Source: Jeotgalibaca sp. MA1X17-3
GTDB taxonomy: Bacteria > Bacillota > Bacilli > Lactobacillales > Aerococcaceae
DNA: 64,000 bases
Direction of reading: 5' to 3'
NCBI RefSeq assembly: GCF_021513155.1
Contig: NZ_CP090983.1
Span: forward strand, 1,659,001 to 1,723,000
Every line of letters starts with the position of its first letter. Within the stretch, counting starts at the first letter, position 1. The notes under the pieces were generated by a model. The model was not told the DNA's origin, made no database searches, and saw only the letters and a list, made by a program, of their open reading frames with translations. A program made the translations under genes and the position numbers. Positions 14,777 to 21,084 of this stretch are shown piece by piece.

Positions 14777-15071
14777 GTTCTCGAAAGTTCTTGAAAAGTT
14801 CCCCAATAGTTCTCGAAAATCAGCCACTTTTTACGCTACAAACCCTTATACATCAACTACTTAATTGAAAAGTTCTCGAGTTCCTGAATAAAGCCACTTT
14901 TTTTATATATATATATAAATCTAATTAATTAAATCTTTTTCATAAAGAAGTGATGTATTTGGAGAACTCGAGAACTTATGTCTACAAACCCCTATATATC
15001 AACGTTCTAAAGTTCTTGAAGGCTCTTTTTTCGAGAACCTTTCGAGAACTACGAGAACTTTTCGAGAACTT
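14777..15071. repeat. iteron-type replication origin of element 2
   Basis: A ~300-base gene-free stretch immediately after the Rep helicase stop. The octamer GTTCTCGA and its complement TCGAGAAC, with near variants, recur in two clusters: 14777-14890 and 14961-15071. Between them lies an AT-rich core (14899-14945). A second repeat, CTACAAACCC-TATA-ATCAAC, flanks the core at about 14836-14857 and 14982-15003. Two iteron clusters around an AT-rich core beside rep is the layout of SaPI origins. Confidence 0.8.
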
Positions 15072-16607
15072 CTAACTTACTAATTCGATTCTTGTATTTA
15101 TGAAGCAAGTGTATGACTTATCTTTTTCGGGTTTTTCTAAACTTTTATTCTTGTCAAATTGATTAGGAAGATATGGCTCTTTGAAGAAGTTTCCAATCTT
15201 TGCCTTCTTCTTATCCCAATCTTCATCTAGGATTCTTTCAAAAGCATTTATAAAATTTCTTGAAGTCATATACTTGTATTTGTTCTCATCACAAAAATCT
15301 AAATAGTATTGATATAGTAGATAGACTGGTATTCGTGTACTCTCGAAGTGGTCGAAAACAGACACTTTGAAATATCTGACTGGATCATTGTCAATTCGAT
15401 ACTGATTCATAAGTAATTCTGAAGATTTTGGTTCGATAAACTTTTCAAAATCCATATTAATGGCTTTCTGAAGTACATACTCCAGTACGCTTTTTCGTTT
15501 TATATAATCATTCTTGATATTCCAGTTATCAGAGTCGCCTTTGAAGGTCTGTTTGAACTGGACAATCAAGAAACGTCTGTATGTTCCTTCTGTTGTATTA
15601 TGAACTCTAGGAAGTCCATTCGTGGATTGGATAACGGTCATATTAAATTCAGTAGAATAAGCTGGCTTGTTCTTTTGTTCGATTCGTACAGCGTCTCCTG
15701 TGATTACACTATTGAAATTACTTGAATCATCAATGTAAACGTGAGCGGGTACATCATCGCCTATGCAACATACCTTTTCTTCTAACATAGGAAGGGCAAA
15801 ACGTTCTGAAAATTGATTAACTTTTAAAGTAGCTACGTTCTTCTTGCCTACTAAGTTAGTTATCAACGCTTGAAACGTTCCCTTTCCTGTTGAGCCTTCG
15901 CCATACAGCCATATTGATTTTTTTCTTGTGAAATTACCATTCATAGAAGCACTCATTACCTGCCATAAAAGAGTGTTTAAATCATCTTCTCCGGTCGATA
16001 GGTCTTTGAGCCAATCCTCTACGTTCCAACCGTCATACGCCTCTAATTTAGCATTTTCATTATAGTTAGTAGCTATCTTTGAAGTAAAAACATAATCTGG
16101 ACTGAATGGCTCTAGTTTCTTTTCTTTTAGATTAAATACGCCATTGTTGACTGGTATCAAGTACCTTGAATTAGTTTTTTCTTTCACGATTGACAAGTTA
16201 GTAATTTTATAAATCACATCTTCGGCTTGTCTCTCTGTCAATGTATCTTCAAGGTAGAATACACATCTCTTTATTAATGTTTCATTCTGCGTATAGACAC
16301 CCTCGAACGGTAAATACAATGCTAAACGTGTACCTTCTTCTAGATTAAATAAACAAAAACGAAGATAACTTTTTAAAATTTTAGCAACCTCCAACTGTTC
16401 AAGTCTAGGTTTTATAGTTTGTTCGTTTTTACCCTTCCCTACGGTTTCTTCTCTAGCCTCTCTTTCTCTTATACCTAACTCGGTTAATTTTCCCTCCAAG
16501 TCTTTATAAGAAGTCGGTTGCTTTATTTTCTTCTTGCTCGTTTCTTCCTTCTGAGCTTTCTCGTACTGTTCCATTTCTGCTTTCAACTCTGCTGGAATTT
16601 CCCTCAC
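15072..16607 (-). CDS. SF3 helicase / P4-type replication protein (Rep)
   Basis: 511 aa. An N-terminal D5-like region precedes the SF3 core with Walker A LYGEGSTGKGTFQ, Walker B-like VCCIGDDVPA and motif C FNMTVIQSTNGLPR; the C-terminus (ILDEDWDKKKAKIGNF) is a D5/Pox winged-helix type end. It should bind the adjoining iterons and unwind them. It overlaps the primase gene by one base (stop/start), a primase-helicase pair that in P4 and in SaPIs can be one polypeptide or two. It replaces the DnaD/DnaC module of element 1. Confidence 0.88.
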   Translation of the reverse strand: MREIPAELKAEMEQYEKAQKEETSKKKIKQPTSYKDLEGKLTELGIREREAREETVGKGKNEQTIKPRLEQLEVAKILKSYLRFCLFNLEEGTRLALYLPFEGVYTQNETLIKRCVFYLEDTLTERQAEDVIYKITNLSIVKEKTNSRYLIPVNNGVFNLKEKKLEPFSPDYVFTSKIATNYNENAKLEAYDGWNVEDWLKDLSTGEDDLNTLLWQVMSASMNGNFTRKKSIWLYGEGSTGKGTFQALITNLVGKKNVATLKVNQFSERFALPMLEEKVCCIGDDVPAHVYIDDSSNFNSVITGDAVRIEQKNKPAYSTEFNMTVIQSTNGLPRVHNTTEGTYRRFLIVQFKQTFKGDSDNWNIKNDYIKRKSVLEYVLQKAINMDFEKFIEPKSSELLMNQYRIDNDPVRYFKVSVFDHFESTRIPVYLLYQYYLDFCDENKYKYMTSRNFINAFERILDEDWDKKKAKIGNFFKEPYLPNQFDKNKSLEKPEKDKSYTCFINTRIELVS

Positions 16608-17440
16608 TAATCAGCCCCTCCTTTCTGTTGTTCTCTTCTTAATATGCTTTGAAATATTTTATTGACTTCATCGTCATGCAAAGGTGGTCTAACAAAATTT
16701 TGATTCACGATATGAATGAACTCATACGTTAAATTAACGTCCATATTTTGAGCCAATGGCGTTCCTATAATGTTTGTTAGCCAATCATTCCTACCGCCTT
16801 CTTCTACCCCTTGTATGACCTTTTCTAAGTAGATAGCTGTGTACTTCTTTTCGCCATCGTTACTGCTGTAATTTTGCCCCTGTCTACTGTTTTTATACTT
16901 TGGCTGCTCGTTGGTCGTTAGTGCTTTCAGAAGGACTGGAGGCACTTCCTTTATGTCATTGAGTGAGCCAACTTTTAACTCATACATTCCTATTGATCCA
17001 TCTTTTCGTTGGATTTTACTCTTTGGAGCAACCACAAAGTTTTTAATAATATCGACTGATGGTCTAAACCCTATTTTCTGTTTAATCTCAACTCCTGCTG
17101 GAGCTTTAAAAAATACATGGTATCCACCGTTTACAGTTTTAACAACCGTTACATCTTTGGGAAGTGGTTCATAGCCACATAAGTTATCAAATGACTTAAT
17201 TCCTTGATGGTCTGATTGGTGGTTATCTACATCAACTACAAAGATAGGACTGTCTACAAATGATATTCCTATGTTTGCGTGTTTGTTTTCTGTAAACATT
17301 TTAAATATTGTTTCGTGGTCGGTTGTAGCGTCCTTAAATCCTTGCGTATTCTTCAATGGTATTTTTGAAAGTGGAGCTAAAGGAAATACCTTAAATCCAT
17401 AACTAGCATATTCAAGGGCTTCATTTAGAAGTGATTCCAT
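16607..17440 (-). CDS. PrimPol-type primase/polymerase
   Basis: 277 aa. The archaeo-eukaryotic primase fold reads ASYGFKVFPLAPLSKIPLK at the N-terminus, VVDVDNHQSDHQG with the metal-binding acidic residues, and GGYHVFFKAP. A PriCT-like helical domain closes the protein (EEGGRNDWLTNIIG, VNKIFQSILRREQQ). It primes island replication together with the downstream helicase. Start ATG behind GGTGGGGTTTAG, adjacent to the stop of the upstream 99-aa gene, so the genes are translationally coupled. Confidence 0.87.
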   Translation of the reverse strand: MESLLNEALEYASYGFKVFPLAPLSKIPLKNTQGFKDATTDHETIFKMFTENKHANIGISFVDSPIFVVDVDNHQSDHQGIKSFDNLCGYEPLPKDVTVVKTVNGGYHVFFKAPAGVEIKQKIGFRPSVDIIKNFVVAPKSKIQRKDGSIGMYELKVGSLNDIKEVPPVLLKALTTNEQPKYKNSRQGQNYSSNDGEKKYTAIYLEKVIQGVEEGGRNDWLTNIIGTPLAQNMDVNLTYEFIHIVNQNFVRPPLHDDEVNKIFQSILRREQQKGGAD

Positions 17441-17740
17441 CTAAACCCCACCTTCTTGCATAAGTTTTAATAGTGTAAAGCTTATTTTTTCTGTTAGGTC
17501 ATCGGCTTTTTCAATTTGTTCACTTAATAATTTATGTAATGTTTGTATGTGTATAGAATCTCGGTCAAATTCTCTTCTAAAAATCATACTGTATTCTTTT
17601 TCTGTTATGTGATAGCGTCTCATTTTCGAGTGATTATCCTCTAAAACAAAAGCCATCATTTTTATATTCTTTTGCACATTTTCCAATTCTTCGATTAAAC
17701 TTCTAACCTCTATACAATCAATATACGTATGAATCAACAT
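17441..17740 (-). CDS. small conserved satellite protein, 99 aa
   Basis: Helical protein corresponding to 5890-6177 of element 1 (FVLEDNHSK and REFDRDSIHIQTLHKLLSE motifs). It overlaps the 40-aa upstream gene and touches the primase gene. Because it is retained next to two different replication modules, it is unlikely to be a specific replisome subunit. Function unknown. Confidence 0.65.
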   Translation of the reverse strand: MLIHTYIDCIEVRSLIEELENVQKNIKMMAFVLEDNHSKMRRYHITEKEYSMIFRREFDRDSIHIQTLHKLLSEQIEKADDLTEKISFTLLKLMQEGGV

Positions 17741-17856
17741 GCGACACCTTCTTTTTCGTTGGTAATTGTCGCTTGTTCTCTTTCGTCATAATCATCAGCC
17801 AACTTCTTGAAGCTCTGCACTAGATCATCAAGTATTCTCATTAATTCGTTTTCCAT
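17734..17856 (-). CDS. small acidic protein, 40 aa
   Basis: MENELMRILDDLVQSFKKLA followed by a charged tail ending in VAC. GGAGAAAATTATA precedes the ATG, and the stop overlaps the start of the next gene, both good signs of a real gene. No family recognised. Confidence 0.5.
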   Translation of the reverse strand: MENELMRILDDLVQSFKKLADDYDEREQATITNEKEGVAC

Positions 17857-17887
17857 TATAATTTTCTCCTCTATATATCATTTTTTG

Positions 17888-17896
17888 TGATATAAT
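17888..17896 (+). promoter_or_regulatory. extended -10 promoter of antisense RNA, element 2
   Basis: TGATATAAT on the + strand is a near-perfect extended -10 element in a - strand operon; it aligns with TGCTAAAAT in element 1. Confidence 0.55.
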
Positions 17897-17902
17897 TAGG
17901 TA

Positions 17903-17963
17903 TATGATTTTTCCTAAATATATCTGCGCCTTTGGAAGTTCGAGCTTCCTTAGGCGTTTTTTT
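17903..17963 (+). ncRNA. putative ~60-nt antisense small RNA, element 2
   Basis: The predicted transcript runs from about seven bases after the extended -10 to an intrinsic terminator: GCGCCTTTGGAAG / CTTCCTTAGGCG stem with a TTCGAG loop, then T7 (17957-17963). It overlaps the last codons of the 42-aa peptide gene on the other strand and ends within it. Same organisation as 6243-6307, with aligned promoter and 5' part but a different terminator stem, suggesting matched specificity with its own partner transcript. Confidence 0.5.
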
Positions 17964-18078
17964 GTTGTCGTACATCTGCAATAATCTCTAAAATAAGTTT
18001 TGCCATTGATCTAATTACTACGATCGTAATCATGCCTATAACAATCCCACCGTAATATGCTTCTTCTAAACCACTCAC
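17950..18078 (-). CDS. hydrophobic micropeptide, 42 aa (possible type I toxin)
   Basis: Starts at GTG 18078 behind GGGGGTGGAAAT. Sequence begins SGLEEAYYGGIVIGMITIVV and continues with a charged RSMAKLILEIIADVRQQ end: one membrane segment plus charged tail, like the 30-aa peptide of element 1. Its 3' end is complementary to the putative small RNA. Toxin function is inference from layout only. Confidence 0.55.
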   Translation of the reverse strand: MSGLEEAYYGGIVIGMITIVVIRSMAKLILEIIADVRQQKNA

Positions 18079-18090
18079 ATTTCCACCCCC

Positions 18091-18309
18091 TTATAAATTA
18101 CATTCGAGATACTTTCTTAAAATCTCCTGTAATCTAAAAGTTTGTTTCGTTTCTTCTATATGTAAATCAATAACTTGTTCAATTTCTGAATGTGAAAAGA
18201 ATGATTGATTTTTAGAGTTGTATATTTCAAAATAAATACTTGCTTCATTTAGCTTATTTAAGGTTTCTAGCCTTGAATCTTGATATTGGTATGTAATAGA
18301 TCCAATCAT
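18091..18309 (-). CDS. small hypothetical protein, 72 aa
   Basis: Helical protein (SRLETLNKLNEASIYFEIYN, EETKQTFRLQEILRKYLE). GGAGGTGTAATTA precedes the ATG, a strong site. Early-operon gene between the excisionase and the 42-aa peptide. No counterpart of this length in element 1 and no recognised family. Confidence 0.55.
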   Translation of the reverse strand: MIGSITYQYQDSRLETLNKLNEASIYFEIYNSKNQSFFSHSEIEQVIDLHIEETKQTFRLQEILRKYLECNL

Positions 18310-18326
18310 TAATTACACCTCCTTTA

Positions 18327-18336
18327 ATGCGCCCAC
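18327..18336. repeat. ATGCGCCCAC motif copy, element 2
   Basis: One of three copies (also 19636-19645 and inverted at 9754-9763). Copies lie by the excisionase, just before the integrase and at the far end of the island: the pattern of recombination-protein sites. Confidence 0.5.
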
Positions 18337-18344
18337 ATTAAATT

Positions 18345-18620
18345 TTATCTTTGGTGTTGTAGAATCCATTTGGAAACTTCTTCTTTTGAATATAGCTTCA
18401 ATCCATCTAACGTAATGCTCGGCAACCCTTCTAATTCTAATTTCTTTAGAGTATTTACTGATATACCTAAGTAATTACTCATATGAATCTGTTTTAGAAA
18501 TGGCTTATCTAGTCCAGCATTTTTTTTTGCCTGTTCGATACTCTCTTTTGTGAGTTCAAAAATGTATCTCTTTAAATCTGCGGTTTGTTCTTCATTTAAT
18601 GTTACTTGTAAGTTATTCAT
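18345..18620 (-). CDS. excisionase-like HTH protein, element 2
   Basis: 91 aa. The C-terminal MerR/Xis-type winged helix reads FLKQIHMSNYLGISVNTLKK, then GLKLYSKEEVSKWI. The N-terminal part (VTLNEEQTADLKRYIFELTK) resembles that of the 6494 gene. Start ATG at 18620 behind GGGAGGAGTAAGA rather than an ATG five codons upstream. It would pair with the integrase at 19666. Operator-like repeats immediately precede it. Confidence 0.7.
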   Translation of the reverse strand: MNNLQVTLNEEQTADLKRYIFELTKESIEQAKKNAGLDKPFLKQIHMSNYLGISVNTLKKLELEGLPSITLDGLKLYSKEEVSKWILQHQR

Positions 18621-18638
18621 TCTTACTCCTCCCACGTT

Positions 18639-18863
18639 TCATTTCTTTGTATTTCTTTGCTTTTTCATTAAAAAAATTTCTCCTATCGTTATATCTGGAA
18701 ATGCTATTTTTACCATATCTCTAAAAACTATTTTCTCTTTATCAGAAAATGGTGTATATCCTTTCTCTTTTCGATAGTAAGCTTGTCTCGATATTCCAAA
18801 AATTTCAGCAATCTCTTTTTGTGTGTAGCCTAAATACTTTCTGTACTTTACTATTCCATTCAT
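18639..18863 (-). CDS. Cro-like HTH repressor of element 2
   Basis: 74 aa XRE protein: KYRKYLGYTQKEIAEIFGIS, then YYRKEKGYTPFSDKEK. Clear homologue of the element 1 Cro in scaffold but with a different recognition helix, matching the different operator sequence. Start ATG behind AGGAGGTATAAAA; first gene of the leftward operon, divergent from the repressor at 19011. Confidence 0.83.
   Translation of the reverse strand: MNGIVKYRKYLGYTQKEIAEIFGISRQAYYRKEKGYTPFSDKEKIVFRDMVKIAFPDITIGEIFLMKKQRNTKK
18640..18660. promoter_or_regulatory. operator-like tandem repeat, element 2
   Basis: CATTTCTTTG and TATTTCTTTG lie in tandem at the 3' end of the Cro gene. Further copies at 18886-18897 and 18945-18954 flank the divergent promoters, the same three-place arrangement as in element 1 but with a different sequence. 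Confidence 0.55.
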
Positions 18864-18885
18864 TTTTATACCTCCTTTTTCTTAG

Positions 18886-18954
18886 TATTTCTTTGTGATT
18901 AAAGTATACCGTAATGTTTTACAAATTACAAGTATAACTTTGCAATTCTTTGTG
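18886..18954. promoter_or_regulatory. operators in the divergent switch region, element 2
   Basis: TATTTCTTTGTG (18886-18897) lies in the Cro leader and AATTCTTTGTG (18945-18954 region) just before the repressor leader. Both match the repeat at 18640-18660. Confidence 0.55.
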
Positions 18955-19010
18955 TTTTAGGTTAATATTGTATTTAATAAGAATATTTTCATTTAAAAGG
19001 AGGTTTTTTT

Positions 19011-19628
19011 TTGAATAACAGTCCAAAAGAAGTGGGATTAAGAATCCGCAGTATCAGAAAAAAATTAGGATTAAGTATGACAGAATTTGCTAAAAGGATT
19101 GATGACAAATCAAAAAGTGGAACTGTAAGTAACTGGGAGACAGGTAAAAACTTACCCAACAATGAACGATTGAAAAAGATTGCTGAATTAGGAGAAATAG
19201 AGATAAATGAATTAATTTACGGTTCGTTAGAAAACTATCTAATTAACACTACAAAAAAATATTTCGAACATTCCAAAGATATTGAATTACAAATTGAATC
19301 TGCAGAAAAAATTACAAATGAAGTTGTCCAACAATCTATGAAAAACCCTCTTATTAATACATTCTATGAAGATGGAAATCAAAAAATGTTGGATAGTTCA
19401 GTTAATGAAGAAATAGGCAAAGCACTCACAAGACATTTTTCCAAATCTGATTTTACAAATAAAGGATTTATTGTTTTTATACAAATGCAATTAGAAAAAC
19501 TAAAAAATGAAAATAAACCTTATTTAGAAAATGGTGTGAATAGTGAATTATACAAAGAAATTACTGATATAATAGATAACTCCTCAAAAGAAATTAATAA
19601 ATTAAAAGGTAAATACGATAATAATTAA
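19011..19628 (+). CDS. XRE-family master repressor of element 2
   Basis: 205 aa. The N-terminal HTH reads IRSIRKKLGLSMTEFAKRI, SGTVSNWETGKNLPNNERLK, ELIYGS; the C-terminal ~130 residues are helical with no recognised domain. It should keep the leftward early operon silent until a helper phage or other cue lifts repression. TTG start at 19011 with AAGGAGG seven bases upstream. Much shorter than the 351-aa repressor of element 1, so the inducing signals are probably different. Confidence 0.8.
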   Translation: MNNSPKEVGLRIRSIRKKLGLSMTEFAKRIDDKSKSGTVSNWETGKNLPNNERLKKIAELGEIEINELIYGSLENYLINTTKKYFEHSKDIELQIESAEKITNEVVQQSMKNPLINTFYEDGNQKMLDSSVNEEIGKALTRHFSKSDFTNKGFIVFIQMQLEKLKNENKPYLENGVNSELYKEITDIIDNSSKEINKLKGKYDNN

Positions 19629-19635
19629 CTCCTAT

Positions 19636-19645
19636 ATGCGCCCAC
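19636..19645. repeat. ATGCGCCCAC motif upstream of integrase
   Basis: Copy directly ahead of the integrase ribosome-binding site. See 18327-18336 and 9754-9763. Confidence 0.5.
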
Positions 19646-19665
19646 ATAACAAGGAGAAAATAAAA

Positions 19666-20816
19666 ATGGCAACGATAAAAAAGTACACAAAAAAAGACGG
19701 TTCTACTGCTTATATGTTTAATGCTTATTTAGGAGTAGATCCAACAACTGGAAAAAAGAAGTACACAACAAAAAGAGGCTTTCCTACTAGGAAGGAAGCC
19801 CAACTCACATTATCACGTTTACAAGTAGAAATAGAAGAACATGGCTTTAAGAAACAATCAGTAAATACTTTTGCTGAAATGTATGAACTATGGTTAGAAT
19901 CAGTTTATATACATAAGGTAAAAGAATCTACTTTAGTAAAAACAAAAGAGTTATTTCAAAACCATATCTTACCTGCTTTTGGTTCTTATAGAATAGACAA
20001 AATTACGATTAAACAATGCCAACGTGTCGTAAATGATTGGAGCAAAACACTTCAAAAATACCGCACTATGAAGAATTACACTTCTAATGTCTTAGACTAT
20101 GCGGTTACCATAGAAGCGCTTAGAGATAACCCTATGAAGAAAATAAGTGTACCGCGTTTAATGGAGAAAGTTCATGAAGATAAATTTGAAAATTTTTATA
20201 GTAAAGAAGAATTACAGCACTTCCTAAAATGTATTCATGATGAACTTTCCTTCAAATGGTACGCCCTCTTTCGCTTATTAGCCTTTACTGGCTTCCGCAA
20301 AGGGGAATCTTTAGCATTGGAATGGAAAGATGTAGACTTTAAAAAAAGACTGTGAGCGTGTCTAAGACTCTTACACGTGGGGAAAATAACAAGTTGATTA
20401 TTCAACCACCAAAAACTAAAGCAGGAGTACGTATTATTTCTATTGATGAACATACGTTAAAAATATTGAAGCAATGGAAAAAACAACAATTAGAAGATTA
20501 TTTTAAACTCGGCTTTAACACCAATAAAGGAAGCCAATTAATTTTTAGTACATTAGAGAATGAATATATTCAGCAAGCGGTTGTCAATAATGCTATTGTA
20601 AAAACAATAGAACGACACGGTTTGAAGAAAATTACTACTCATGGTTTACGCCATACTCATTGTAGTTTATTGTTTGAAGCAGGCGCTCCTATTCAAGTAG
20701 TAAAAGAAAGGCTCGGTCATTCTGATATTCAAACCACCATGAATATATACACTCATGTAACAGAAAGAGCCAAAGAAGATACCGCTAAAATGTTTGCTGA
20801 ATATGTGAATTTTTAG
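19666..20816 (+). pseudogene. tyrosine integrase of element 2, single frameshift
   Basis: Homologue of the element 1 integrase along its full length. Frame 1 runs to DVDFKKRL at 20355 and the second frame (VSKTLTRGENNKLIIQPPKT) continues to 20816 with THGLRHTHCS, RLGHSDIQTT and MNIYTHVTE. One extra A in the A7 run at 20341-20347 restores DFKKKTVSVSKTLTR, matching DFKGKTVSISKALAR of the sister protein. All catalytic residues are present, so a single sequencing deletion is likely and the enzyme may be active. Start ATG 19666 behind AAGGAGAAAATAAAA. Confidence 0.85.
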
Positions 20817-20820
20817 AATT

Positions 20821-20841
20821 AGATGTTCAATTAGATGTTCA
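20821..20841. repeat. integrase arm-type tandem repeat, element 2 right end
   Basis: AGATGTTCAA at 20821-20830 and AGATGTTCA at 20833-20841, the same pair with the same 12-base step as at 9720-9741. Confidence 0.6.
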
Positions 20842-20861
20842 CTACAAAAAAAGAAGCCTCA

Positions 20862-20902
20862 AAACGCTTAGGGAATACCGCCCTTATCACGTTTCAAGAC
20901 TT
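20862..20902 (+). terminator. hairpin after integrase of element 2
   Basis: TAGGGAATACCGCCCTTA small hairpin and ACGTTTCAAGACTT, shared with 9550-9583. Part of the conserved attachment-site flank; may also end integrase transcription. Confidence 0.45.
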
Positions 20903-20917
20903 ATTTTAAAATATACA

Positions 20918-20931
20918 ATGGAGACAATGGG
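20918..20931. other. att core at the tRNA-Ala 3' end
   Basis: ATGGAGACAATGGG, identical to 9600-9613. It contains the acceptor and part of the T-arm of the tRNA gene, a standard target for tyrosine integrases. Confidence 0.8.
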
Positions 20932-20991
20932 GCTCGAACCCACGACCTTTTGACTGCCAGTCAAACACTCTCCCAACTGAGCTATGCCCCC
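20919..20991 (-). tRNA. tRNA-Ala, anticodon GGC
   Basis: 73-nt cloverleaf read on the - strand: acceptor GGGGGCA pairs with TGTCTCC, including a G3-U70 pair that is the alanine identity element; D-arm TAGCTCAGTTGGGAGAG; anticodon arm TTTGA-CTGGCAG-TCAAA with anticodon GGC; T-arm GTGGGTTCGAGCCCC-type. No CCA is encoded; the base after the discriminator A is T. Its 3' end is the insertion site of the two islands and remains complete after integration. Confidence 0.95.
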
Positions 20992-21084
20992 ATGCGTAAG
21001 ATTCCTATCTGAATCTCTTTAACTATTAAACCACATGGGAGTTTTTTTTGCAAGAGTGTTTGTGAGGCTCTTTCATTCCTTTTT

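Noticed and set aside
14777..15071. CRISPR-like array
   Set aside because: The repeats are 8-10 bases, in both orientations and irregularly spaced around an A/T core; there are no uniform spacers and no cas genes. Iterons fit better.
8353..20816. The two integrase regions as one recent duplication
   Set aside because: The proteins and flanks differ at many positions, and replication and repressor genes are unrelated, so these are separate acquisitions into the same site.
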